This document shows, one piece after another, positions 56,677 through 64,000 of a stretch of DNA of 64,000 nt. Source of the stretch: Pseudomonas sp. S06B 330 (GTDB lineage: Bacteria; Pseudomonadota; Gammaproteobacteria; Pseudomonadales; Pseudomonadaceae); assembly GCF_002845275.2 (NCBI RefSeq), contig NZ_CP088149.1, forward strand, positions 3,654,501-3,718,500. Direction: 5' to 3'. The notes beneath the pieces are model-generated. The model saw only the letters and a list, made by a program, of their open reading frames with translations. It was not told the DNA's origin and made no database searches. Position numbers and translations under genes: made by a program. Each line of letters begins with the position of its first letter. The first letter of the stretch is position 1.

Positions 56677-57798
56677 ATGAATGACTTCAAACGCCTGCCC
56701 GCTGACTTTTGCGCCAACGCCGAAGAGGCGTTCACCATCCCTGCCAGTTTCTACACCCAGGCCTCAGTATTCGAGCACGAGAAAGAAGCCATCTTCGCCC
56801 GTAGCTGGATCTGTGTCGGTCATCGCAGCGAAGTCGCCGAGAACAATGCTTACATTACCCGTGAAGTAATCGGTGAAAGCATCATTGTCGTACGCGGTCG
56901 CGACAGCGTCCTGCGCGCCTTCTACAACGTCTGCCCGCACCGCGGCCACCAATTGCTCAGCGGCAGCGGCAAAGCCAAGAACGTCATCACCTGCCCGTAC
57001 CACGCCTGGACCTTCAAGCTCGATGGCGACCTTGCCCACGCGCGTAACTGCGACAACGTGGTCAACTTCGACAAAGAGAATTCGTCGCTGGTACAGCTGC
57101 GCGTTGAAGAGTACGCAGGCTTCATCTTCATCAATATGGACATGGACGCTGGCTCCGTCGAAGACCAGTTGCCAGGTTTGCAAAAGCGCATGCGTGAAGC
57201 CTGTGCTGTCATCGACGATCTGCACCTGGCGGCACGCTTTGTCAGCGATACTCCGGCCAACTGGAAGTCGATCGTCGACAACTACCTGGAGTGCTACCAC
57301 TGCGCCCCGGCCCACCCAGGCTTCGCCGACTCGGTAGACGTCGGGCAGTACAGCCACAACCTGCATGGTAACTGGACCCTGCAGTACGGCCTGGCCAAGC
57401 CTTCGGAGCAGTCGTTCACGTTCGACGAGAGCGTGAAAGATCCGTCCTTCGCCGGCTTCTGGGCCTGGCCGTGCACCATGTTCAACGTGCCACCAGGGGC
57501 GAACTTCATGACCGTGATCTACGAGTTCCCGGTCGATGCCGAAACCACCCTGCAGCACTACGACATCTACTTCCTCAACAAGGACATCAGCGAAGAACAG
57601 CAGAAGCTGATCGACTGGTACCGCGAAGTGTTCCGCCCAGAAGACCTGCGTCTGGTTGAAAGCGTGCAGAAGGGTTTGAAATCCCGCGGCTACCGTGGCC
57701 AGGGCCGGATCATGGCCGACCGCGAGCGCAGCGGCATGAGCGAACACGGCATCGCCCACTTCCACAACCTGATCGCCGTCGCCCACCTCGACGACTGA
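56677..57798 (+). CDS. cntA: Carnitine monooxygenase, Rieske oxygenase subunit
   Basis: 373 residues. Cleaves L-carnitine with O2 into trimethylamine and malic semialdehyde. Rieske cluster ligands are Cys86, His88 (CPHRGH), Cys106 and His109 (CPYHAW). The mononuclear iron site is His208, His213 and Asp323. Between the two centres, in DNYLECYH, residue 205 is Glu where most Rieske oxygenases have Asp. This Glu205 is the diagnostic feature of CntA/YeaW enzymes, and even the numbering agrees with the Acinetobacter enzyme. It needs CntB for electrons, encoded two genes downstream. Confidence 0.95.
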   Translation: MNDFKRLPADFCANAEEAFTIPASFYTQASVFEHEKEAIFARSWICVGHRSEVAENNAYITREVIGESIIVVRGRDSVLRAFYNVCPHRGHQLLSGSGKAKNVITCPYHAWTFKLDGDLAHARNCDNVVNFDKENSSLVQLRVEEYAGFIFINMDMDAGSVEDQLPGLQKRMREACAVIDDLHLAARFVSDTPANWKSIVDNYLECYHCAPAHPGFADSVDVGQYSHNLHGNWTLQYGLAKPSEQSFTFDESVKDPSFAGFWAWPCTMFNVPPGANFMTVIYEFPVDAETTLQHYDIYFLNKDISEEQQKLIDWYREVFRPEDLRLVESVQKGLKSRGYRGQGRIMADRERSGMSEHGIAHFHNLIAVAHLDD

Positions 57799-57850
57799 TA
57801 ACGCGGCGCCGCCGGCCTTTGGCTGTGCGGCGCGCTTCGGAGTACCTTGC

Positions 57851-59299
57851 GTGAAACTCAATGACAATACGCTGCTGCGCCAACAGGCCTACATTGCCGG
57901 GCGCTGGTGCGACGCCGACGATGGCCGTAGCCTGCCGGTAACCGACCCTGCCAACGGCGAGCTGCTCGGCCATGTGCCCTTGATGGGTGGCGCCGAAGCC
58001 AAACGTGCCATCGAAGCCGCCGAAGCGGCCTTGGCCGACTGGCGCGCCCGCACCGCCAAGGACCGCGCACAGATCCTGCGCCGCTGGTTCGAACTGCTGC
58101 TCGAACACGAACACGACCTGGCCCAGCTGATGACCTTCGAACAGGGCAAACCTCTGCACGAAGCCTTGGGCGAAATCCGTTACGCCGCCTCCTTTGTCGA
58201 ATGGTTCGCCGAAGAAGGCAAACGCGTCTACGGCGATGTAATCCCGAGCCCGGCCAATGACAAACGCCTGCTGGTGATCAAGCAAGGCATCGGCGTGTGT
58301 ACCGCCATCACGCCGTGGAACTTCCCGGCGGCGATGATCACCCGCAAGGTCGCCCCTGCCCTGGCCGCTGGCTGCACCATGGTGGTCAAACCCGCCAACG
58401 AAACACCCTTCTGCGCCCTGGCCCTGGTTGAACTGGCCGAGCGCGCTGGCGTGCCTGCCGGCGTGTTCAGTGTGGTGACCGGTGATGCCCCGGCCATTGG
58501 TGCGCAGTTCACCGGCCATCCGGCGGTACGTAAGTTGAGCTTCACCGGCTCGACCCCGGTGGGCCGCCTGTTGATGGGCCAGTGCGCCGAAACCATCAAG
58601 AAAGTCAGCCTGGAACTGGGCGGCAATGCACCGTTCATTGTGTTCGACGACGCCGACATCGATGCGGCTGTCGAAGGCGCGCTGATGGCCAAATACCGTA
58701 ACGCTGGCCAGACCTGCGTGTGCGTCAACCGCTTCTATATCCATGACAGCGTCTATGCGCAGTTCAGCCAGCGCTTCATCGAACGCGTGCGCCAATTGGG
58801 CGTTGGCCATGGCAGCGCCGAAGGCACGCAGATCGGTCCGCTGATCAGCGACAAAGCAGTGGCCAAAGTTCGCAGCCTGATCGACGACGCTGTCGGCAAA
58901 GGCGCTGAACGGGTACTCGGCGGTCAGGCCCATATGTTGGGTGGCAACTTCTTCGAGCCGACCGTGCTGGCCAATGTCGGCCCGGGCATGGAGCTGCTGG
59001 AAGAAGAAATCTTCGGCCCGGTTGCGGCGCTGGTGCGCTTTACCACTGACACCGAAGTCATCGCCCTGGCCAACGCTACCCAGTACGGCCTCGCCGCCTA
59101 CTTCTACAGCCGCGATATCGCCCGGGTGTTCAAGGTCGCTGAGCAGCTGGAATACGGCATGGTCGGAATCAATACCGGCCTGATCTCCAACGAGGTCGCG
59201 CCATTCGGTGGCATCAAACAATCGGGCCTGGGCCGTGAAGGCTCCAAGTACGGCATCGAAGATTATCTGGAAATCAAATACCTGTGCCTCGCCGTCTGA
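57851..59299 (+). CDS. NAD(P)-dependent aldehyde dehydrogenase, probably malic semialdehyde dehydrogenase (GabD-like)
   Basis: 482 residues of the succinate-semialdehyde dehydrogenase branch. Catalytic Cys289 in GQTCVCVNRF, general-base Glu255 in LELGGNAP, cofactor motif FTGSTPVGR and TPWNFPAAMITRKVAPALA. It lies between cntA and cntB, so its physiological substrate is most likely the malic semialdehyde released by CntA, giving malate. By sequence alone it could also be an ordinary GabD. The GTG start has CGGAG upstream. Confidence 0.9.
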   Translation: MKLNDNTLLRQQAYIAGRWCDADDGRSLPVTDPANGELLGHVPLMGGAEAKRAIEAAEAALADWRARTAKDRAQILRRWFELLLEHEHDLAQLMTFEQGKPLHEALGEIRYAASFVEWFAEEGKRVYGDVIPSPANDKRLLVIKQGIGVCTAITPWNFPAAMITRKVAPALAAGCTMVVKPANETPFCALALVELAERAGVPAGVFSVVTGDAPAIGAQFTGHPAVRKLSFTGSTPVGRLLMGQCAETIKKVSLELGGNAPFIVFDDADIDAAVEGALMAKYRNAGQTCVCVNRFYIHDSVYAQFSQRFIERVRQLGVGHGSAEGTQIGPLISDKAVAKVRSLIDDAVGKGAERVLGGQAHMLGGNFFEPTVLANVGPGMELLEEEIFGPVAALVRFTTDTEVIALANATQYGLAAYFYSRDIARVFKVAEQLEYGMVGINTGLISNEVAPFGGIKQSGLGREGSKYGIEDYLEIKYLCLAV

Positions 59300-59358
59300 G
59301 CGCACCGGTTCCGGGACGCGGCAGGGCCTGCCGCGTGCCCCTGCAGTCGAGGTGAACC

Positions 59359-60330
59359 ATGGCCAACACATATGAAATGTTCAGCGTGCACGTGACCGAA
59401 GTGGAACAGGCCACGCCGCTGATCAAGCGCTTCACCCTGGCCCGCGAAGATGGCGCGCCGATGCCCGCCTTCACCGGTGGCAGCCATGTCATCGTGCAGA
59501 TGCAGAGTGCCGACGGCAGCCAGTTCAGCAATGCCTATTCGCTGATGAGCGACCCGCGAGACACTCGCAGCTACCAGATTGGCGTGCGCCTGGAAGAGCA
59601 ATCCAAAGGTGGCTCGGCATTCATGCACCAGCAGGTTGCAGTCGGCACCCGCTTGACCATCTCCTCGCCGAACAACCTGTTCGCGCTGGACCCGAGCGCC
59701 GGTCGCCATGTGCTGATCGCCGGCGGCATCGGCATTACCCCGTTCCTGGCCCAGTTGCACGAACTCGAAGGCGGTGCCACCGACTACGAGCTGCACTATG
59801 CCTTCCGCGCACCGGAACACGGCGCCTTCCAGACACAACTGGCCAATGGTCCGCATGCGGACAACACCCACTTCTACATCGACAGCCTCGATCGCAAGCT
59901 CGACCTGAGCGCGCTGTGCGCGGGCCTGGCTGAGGATGCGCACCTGTATGTGTGTGGCCCCAAGCCGCTGATCGATGCCGTAATCGCCACTGCGGGCAAC
60001 GCCGGCATCGCCGAACAACGCGTGCATTGGGAACAGTTCGCCGCCACCCCGGTAACCGGTGCAGCCTTCACCGTGGTGCTGGCCCGCTCCGGCACCGAAC
60101 TGCAGGTCGAAGAAGGCATGACCATTCTTCAGGCCATTGAAAAATCCAAGGCCGCCAAGGTCGAATGCCTGTGCCGTGAAGGCGTGTGTGGCACCTGCGA
60201 GACGGCGATCCTGGAAGGTGAAGCCGAGCATTATGACCAGTACCTGAGCGACGACGAAAAGGCCGCGCAACAGAGCATGATGCTGTGTGTGTCGCGGGCG
60301 CGCTCGGCGCGGTTGGTGCTGGATCTGTAG
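59359..60330 (+). CDS. cntB: Carnitine monooxygenase, reductase subunit
   Basis: 323 residues: an FMN-binding ferredoxin-reductase domain (about 5-105), an NAD-binding domain (about 108-225; LIAGGIGITPFLAQL and LYVCGPKPLIDAV) and a C-terminal plant-type [2Fe-2S] domain with CLCREGVCGTC and a last Cys in MMLCVSRAR. It passes electrons from NAD(P)H to CntA. The YeaX/CntB order FMN-NAD-FeS is as expected. The gene ends the locus, followed by a hairpin. Confidence 0.93.
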   Translation: MANTYEMFSVHVTEVEQATPLIKRFTLAREDGAPMPAFTGGSHVIVQMQSADGSQFSNAYSLMSDPRDTRSYQIGVRLEEQSKGGSAFMHQQVAVGTRLTISSPNNLFALDPSAGRHVLIAGGIGITPFLAQLHELEGGATDYELHYAFRAPEHGAFQTQLANGPHADNTHFYIDSLDRKLDLSALCAGLAEDAHLYVCGPKPLIDAVIATAGNAGIAEQRVHWEQFAATPVTGAAFTVVLARSGTELQVEEGMTILQAIEKSKAAKVECLCREGVCGTCETAILEGEAEHYDQYLSDDEKAAQQSMMLCVSRARSARLVLDL

Positions 60331-60351
60331 GAATGACCAGGTAATCAACTC

Positions 60352-60379
60352 GTAGCCGCTGCCGCCAGGCTGCGGCTAC
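60352..60379. terminator. Hairpin between cntB and convergent DUF6708 gene
   Basis: GTAGCCGC / GCGGCTAC, a perfect 8-bp stem with a 12-base loop, 21 bases after the cntB stop. Placed for bidirectional termination; similar sequences recur between Pseudomonas genes. Confidence 0.6.
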
Positions 60380-60403
60380 AACGGGCAAGACGGTCGCGCC
60401 CTG

Positions 60404-61150
60404 ATCAATGTAAGCCCGCCGCCTTGCACGCCTCGACAAAGGTTGAGCCTTTTTTGTCCATCGCCTCTTTGACGACCTTATTGGCTTTCACCAAGGCTGC
60501 GCTTGGCTTTGCCCACTGCTCAGGTGGCAGCGGCTGTGACCATGCCTGCACGGATTCCGGCAATGTCGGACGCCCTTTTCGATGGCCCCATTCGGCAAGC
60601 AGGTAAGGCATTTTCCAGAACACCAGCACTCGGCGGATGTACCAGAGTCGCAAGGGCCATCGGGATCGCTTGGAATAGCCATAACGCTCCCGTTCCTCGG
60701 CTGTTAAATGCTCTCCACCATCATCTAGAGAGCCCAGCGCGCGAGCGTCTTCGCGTTCGACTTCGAAAGTGTGCAACCCTTCGTAGGGCTTGAGCCGATC
60801 TTCGCTCGGGGTCAAACCCGCTAAGGCCATTAGCGGGCTCGGTGTATCCACCAATTGCCCGTCTTCCATGTAATTACGGATCGACGCCCACATTCCCAGT
60901 GAATGGGCATTGCTGGGTTGCGGCAGCAGAAGGAACTGCACGGTGTCTTGCTCCTCATCCTCCAAGCCCATGCCCAAGGTGTACTGGCGGGTGGCGCCAT
61001 AGCTGGTGACGCCCTGGGTATTGGCTACCCAGGCGACCACACTTTCCCAAGGTACGATCAAGACCCGATGGGTTTTGTCGTCGACGTAGCAGACTTCGCG
61101 GCGTTGGCGGTTGAAGCGTACGGGGTAGGTTTTGGCGGCCTCGTAAACGC
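60404..61150. repeat. Long direct repeat, copy 1 (3' two-thirds of DUF6708 gene)
   Basis: Almost identical to 61627-62373 (offset 1,223 bp). Few substitutions are seen over about 745 bp, implying a recent duplication or ongoing gene conversion. Confidence 0.85.
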
Positions 61151-61595
61151 TGGAGACCATGCCGTATACATAGGCTCCAAACGGAATAATAAATAGGAGT
61201 GCACCACTGGCGAAAACTTGCACACCTTCTCCAACAATTTCGAAAAATTTTTGGTCGACTTCCGGGGCGCTAAAAACCACAAGCCAAATAGCAATTAGAA
61301 TAGGCGCAATAAAGGCCGTAGATAACACCATCCAAATCATCGCTGCCAAAATTTTCCCTTGCTCAACCATCCCCCGATTACTACCACCCAACTCCAGATA
61401 GGTATCGTTCATCTGCGAAAAGTTGCGACGAGATGATTGGGACTGACCTGTGTATACGGGCAAGGGCGACAGAAACAGGGTTTCGTTCAATCCCTTGACC
61501 CGGATTTCACCGGCACTGGGGCGCTGACTGCGAATGTCCAGAGCCGGCTCAGTAGCGACGCTTTTGTCTTTGCGTTTGAGCAGCCTCTTAAACAT
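60405..61595 (-). CDS. DUF6708-type membrane protein, downstream copy
   Basis: 396 residues: a basic N-terminus, a conserved segment (PVYTGQSQSSRRNFSQMNDT at about 46-65), two membrane helices (about 80-107 and 123-145) and a long cytoplasmic tail. The family is found next to VasX-like type VI effectors; function is unproven, with effector immunity or an accessory role most likely. The upstream paralogue is nearly identical except at residues 1-18 and 86-150. A 32-bp gap separates the copies, so they are one operon. The ATG at 61595 is one codon after a GTG. Confidence 0.78.
   Translation of the reverse strand: MFKRLLKRKDKSVATEPALDIRSQRPSAGEIRVKGLNETLFLSPLPVYTGQSQSSRRNFSQMNDTYLELGGSNRGMVEQGKILAAMIWMVLSTAFIAPILIAIWLVVFSAPEVDQKFFEIVGEGVQVFASGALLFIIPFGAYVYGMVSSVYEAAKTYPVRFNRQRREVCYVDDKTHRVLIVPWESVVAWVANTQGVTSYGATRQYTLGMGLEDEEQDTVQFLLLPQPSNAHSLGMWASIRNYMEDGQLVDTPSPLMALAGLTPSEDRLKPYEGLHTFEVEREDARALGSLDDGGEHLTAEERERYGYSKRSRWPLRLWYIRRVLVFWKMPYLLAEWGHRKGRPTLPESVQAWSQPLPPEQWAKPSAALVKANKVVKEAMDKKGSTFVEACKAAGLH
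61356..61550. repeat. Second identity block, copy 1 (5' part of DUF6708 gene)
   Basis: Nearly identical to 62576-62770 (offset 1,220 bp). The stretch between this and the longer repeat block, encoding the membrane hairpin, is clearly diverged. Confidence 0.8.
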
Positions 61596-61626
61596 CACCC
61601 TTCACCACCCCGCCCCTTGACGTGCC

Positions 61627-62373
61627 ATCAATGTAAGCCCGCCGCCTTGCATGCCTCGACAAAGGTTAAGCCTTTTTTGTCCATCGCCTCTTTGACGACC
61701 TTATTGGCTTTCACCAAGGCTGCGCTTGGCTTTGCCCACTGCTCCGGTGGCAGCGGCTGTGACCATGCCTGCACGGATTCCGGCAATGTCGGACGCCCTT
61801 TTCGATGGCCCCATTCGGCAAGCAGGTAAGGCATTTTCCAGAACACCAGCACTCGGCGGATGTACCAGAATCGCAAGGGCCATCGGGATCGCTTGGAATA
61901 GCCATAACGCTCCCGCTCCTCGGCTGTTAAATGCTCTCCACCATCATCTAGAGAGCCCAGCGCGCGAGCGTCTTCGCGTTCGACTTCGAAAGTGTGCAAC
62001 CCTTCGTAGGGCTTGAGCCGATCTTCGCTCGGGGTCAAACCCGCTAAGGCCATTAGCGGGCTCGGTGTATCCACCAATTGCCCGTCTTCCATGTAATTAC
62101 GGATCGACGTCCACATTCCCAGTGAATGGGCGTCGCTAGGCTGCGGCAGCAGCAGAAACTGCACGGTGTCTTGTTCCTCATCCTCCAGGCCCATGCCCAA
62201 GGTGTACTGGCGAGTCGCGCCATAGCTGGTGACGCCCTGGGTATTGGCCACCCAGGCGACCACACTTTCCCAAGGAACGATCAGGACCCGATGGGTTTTG
62301 GAGTCGACGTAGCAGACTTCGCGGCGTTGGCGGTTGAAGCGTACGGGGTAGGTTTTGGCGGCCTCGTAGACGC
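61627..62373. repeat. Long direct repeat, copy 2 (3' two-thirds of DUF6708 gene)
   Basis: Partner of 60404-61150; see that entry. Confidence 0.85.
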
Positions 62374-62815
62374 TAGAGATCATTCCGTATACGTAGGCGC
62401 CGAATGGGAGAATGCCTAAAAGCGTATATCCAGAAAATACCTGGACGGCCATTGCTAGATCTTTAAATGGTGTAGGAAAGTTCTCAGGGTAGAAAACTAC
62501 TCCATAGGTGATGATAAGAACAGGTGCAATAAATGCAGAAAACAACAGCATCCAGATCCCTGCGGCTAGTATCTTCCCTTGCTCTACCATTCCCCGGTTA
62601 CTACCACCCAACTCCAGATAGGTATCGTTCATCTGCGAAAAGTTGCGACGAGATGATTGGGACTGACCTGTGTATACGGGCAAGGGCGACAGAAACAGGG
62701 TTTCGTTCAATCCCTTGCCCCGGATTTCACCGGCACTGGGGCGCTGACTGCGAATGTCTGGTGCAGGTTCGGTGGCAACGGCTTTTTCTTGGCGTTTGAA
62801 CAGTTTGCTAAACAT
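61628..62815 (-). CDS. DUF6708-type membrane protein, effector-proximal copy
   Basis: 395 residues with the same layout as the downstream copy. The membrane hairpin differs (helix 1 with SAFIAPVLIITYGVVF and loop YPENFPTPFKDL against TAFIAPILIAIWLVVF and SAPEVDQKFFEI), while some 240 C-terminal residues differ at only about five positions. Its ATG overlaps the effector stop codon by eight bases, so it is translationally coupled to the effector, as expected for a cognate immunity or chaperone gene. Which role it has is not shown by sequence. Confidence 0.78.
   Translation of the reverse strand: MFSKLFKRQEKAVATEPAPDIRSQRPSAGEIRGKGLNETLFLSPLPVYTGQSQSSRRNFSQMNDTYLELGGSNRGMVEQGKILAAGIWMLLFSAFIAPVLIITYGVVFYPENFPTPFKDLAMAVQVFSGYTLLGILPFGAYVYGMISSVYEAAKTYPVRFNRQRREVCYVDSKTHRVLIVPWESVVAWVANTQGVTSYGATRQYTLGMGLEDEEQDTVQFLLLPQPSDAHSLGMWTSIRNYMEDGQLVDTPSPLMALAGLTPSEDRLKPYEGLHTFEVEREDARALGSLDDGGEHLTAEERERYGYSKRSRWPLRFWYIRRVLVFWKMPYLLAEWGHRKGRPTLPESVQAWSQPLPPEQWAKPSAALVKANKVVKEAMDKKGLTFVEACKAAGLH
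62576..62770. repeat. Second identity block, copy 2 (5' part of DUF6708 gene)
   Basis: Partner of 61356-61550; see that entry. Confidence 0.8.
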
Positions 62816-64000
62816 CGACAGTCGCCAAGTCGTCTCTGATGAACAGCCTGAAAGGGGCCTTGCCTGTTCCGGGGGGCATGCTCTCTACCGAGTCGAGTCG
62901 ATAGGTACCCTTGGCCATGATGGTCACACCATAAGAGCGGGTGATGTACAGGTTACGCAGGACAAAAGTGGTTTGGTGGAGTACATCGCGTTCAGCGTCC
63001 AATTGGTAGGCGATGGTGAAGGCCAGGGCGAAATCTGAGGTTTGCTCGCAATCATTGATCGGCAAATGCAGCGTCAGTGCTTGTTGCCCTTCACTGACGA
63101 CGATGAAACGCGTGGCCCATATGGCGGTGCGTTCTTTCCAGCTTGCTGGCGGCAGGTTGCGCCTGTACGGCTGGTGTACGTAGTTATCACGGACCTGTTC
63201 GTAGGCTTGTAGCTGTAACTTGCGCTGGTCCATTTCCTGAGTGCTGATGCCAGGCAGCACCAGTTTCAAGTAGGTTTGTTTTTCATCGCGGATCAGTTCA
63301 CAGGTTGGCTTTTGCACGACCCTCGCCAGTTCACTCCACTCGTCTTGCAGGGTGCGGTGCCTGGATTTGTTGCCCCAAGTACTGGTTTCCATCCACGCTT
63401 GCAGATCATACAGATTGAAGTAGTTGTATAACCCCTCACCCACCAATTGCAGGGCAGTGGCGACCAGGCCTATCAGATTGGCACGCGCACCGATGGCCAA
63501 AAGCCGTGGACTAGCCTCTGCCCAGGCCAAAGCGCGCAGTTCGGTCGGTGTTTTCAAAATGTTCTTGATGATGGAGCCTGTGTGCTTGGCGGCCCAGGTG
63601 TTGGTACCAGCCAATATCCCATCGCCGGTAATCTGCACAGTGGCAGCACCCAGCCCCTTGTAATCGCCTTTAGCCAAGGCTCTGCCCCATTGCAGTGAGT
63701 GTTTGCCCAAGTCGATTGATGCAGCAATGCCGCCAAAACCGAATGCACCAAGTCCAGAAGTCCCACTCCAGCGCCCCAAGCGGCTCATGGTATTGAGCTT
63801 GCCAGCAGCACTTTCCATCTGCTCGATATGCGCTTGAAAAAGCGTAACGGACAGTCCTTGTACTGCCGAAAATCCTGCAGCCGACATGCCTAAGAAAGAT
63901 TCCCCTGCCGCGCCAAAGTCAGCTAATGAGCGATCAGGTTTTACCAGTACGCTCATCGCCTCAATAAACTTCAGCCCCTGAATCACAAACAACGCCAACG
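62808..64000 (-). CDS. C-terminal part of a VasX/BTH_I2691-like type VI secretion effector, 5' end outside window
   Basis: The frame is open to the window edge, so only about the last 397 residues are seen. They contain a Gly/Ala-rich, weakly hydrophobic region (LGAFGFGGIAASIDLGKHSL; GANLIGLVATALQLVGEGLY-like stretch) and a soluble C-terminal part ending FRLFIRDDLATVDV. The arrangement, a large protein followed by DUF6708 genes, is that of VasX-like pore-forming effectors in Pseudomonas. The N-terminal domains that would settle the family lie outside the window. Confidence 0.65.
   Translation of the reverse strand, partial: LALFVIQGLKFIEAMSVLVKPDRSLADFGAAGESFLGMSAAGFSAVQGLSVTLFQAHIEQMESAAGKLNTMSRLGRWSGTSGLGAFGFGGIAASIDLGKHSLQWGRALAKGDYKGLGAATVQITGDGILAGTNTWAAKHTGSIIKNILKTPTELRALAWAEASPRLLAIGARANLIGLVATALQLVGEGLYNYFNLYDLQAWMETSTWGNKSRHRTLQDEWSELARVVQKPTCELIRDEKQTYLKLVLPGISTQEMDQRKLQLQAYEQVRDNYVHQPYRRNLPPASWKERTAIWATRFIVVSEGQQALTLHLPINDCEQTSDFALAFTIAYQLDAERDVLHQTTFVLRNLYITRSYGVTIMAKGTYRLDSVESMPPGTGKAPFRLFIRDDLATVDV

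Noticed and set aside
54867..56738. 623-codon minus-strand frame opposite the BCCT gene
   Set aside because: His/Gln/Gly-rich shadow of the transporter with no family resemblance; also crosses the terminator and operator region.
57710..59371. 553-codon minus-strand frame opposite the aldehyde dehydrogenase
   Set aside because: Antisense shadow of a clear enzyme gene.

Overview
The window reads as chromosomal DNA of a Pseudomonas of the P. putida/P. fluorescens type. This rests on high GC, a class II (medium-chain) PHA synthase, cobalamin-independent MetE, a siderophore TonB receptor with a Fur box, an Anr-type box before a tandem universal stress protein, many LysR/AraC/MarR regulators and a VasX-like type VI effector locus. 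No rRNA, tRNA, CRISPR array, integrase or complete insertion sequence was found. All calls come from reading the translated sequence; no database search was made.

Layout. 1-8.7 kb: 3' part of phaC, a NUDIX hydrolase divergent from a truncated GNAT remnant, a membrane protein, a tandem universal stress protein, metE, a PAS histidine kinase and an exported SYLF protein. 8.9-22.3 kb: a 2,880-residue cyclic beta-1,2-glucan synthase-type enzyme, two overlapping tiny genes, two tandem Crp-fold regulators, an ABC exporter, a DUF1289 protein and a frame-broken small gene. 22.4-28.0 kb: a response regulator/HD-GYP phosphodiesterase followed by a 1,463-residue hybrid histidine kinase.

28.1-33.4 kb: a compact one-strand cluster of a LysR regulator, an Fe(II)/2-oxoglutarate oxygenase, an AMP-forming ligase, a thermostable-hemolysin-family protein and a Bcr/CflA-type exporter. 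It looks like a small-molecule pathway with regulator and efflux, and is one of the two best candidates here for undescribed biology. 33.4-37.6 kb: MarR regulator, divergent alpha/beta hydrolase plus CynX-type transporter, AraC regulator and a carboxymuconolactone-decarboxylase-like protein. 37.8-47.6 kb: diguanylate cyclase, TrmK, a chemoreceptor with an amino-acid-binding dCache motif, an NTF2-like protein, small exported proteins, a DUF1704 metallopeptidase-like protein, a VOC protein, a LysR/EamA divergent pair and a carbonic anhydrase pseudogene. 47.7-52.2 kb: OsmC-YcaO fusion protein and the TonB receptor.

52.7-60.3 kb is a complete carnitine catabolic locus: LysR, D-malate/tartrate dehydrogenase, BCCT transporter, carnitine oxygenase CntA, semialdehyde dehydrogenase and reductase CntB. 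The inferred flow is carnitine uptake, cleavage to trimethylamine plus malic semialdehyde, oxidation to malate, then decarboxylation to pyruvate. Both the transporter and cntA are preceded by the same GTTAAC-N12-GTTAAC element, which I propose as a shared operator. 60.4-64 kb (minus strand) is the 3' end of a VasX/BTH_I2691-like type VI effector gene overlapping the first of two tandem DUF6708 membrane-protein genes. The two copies are nearly identical except at the N-terminus and in the transmembrane hairpin, as expected of duplicated, diversifying immunity or accessory proteins.
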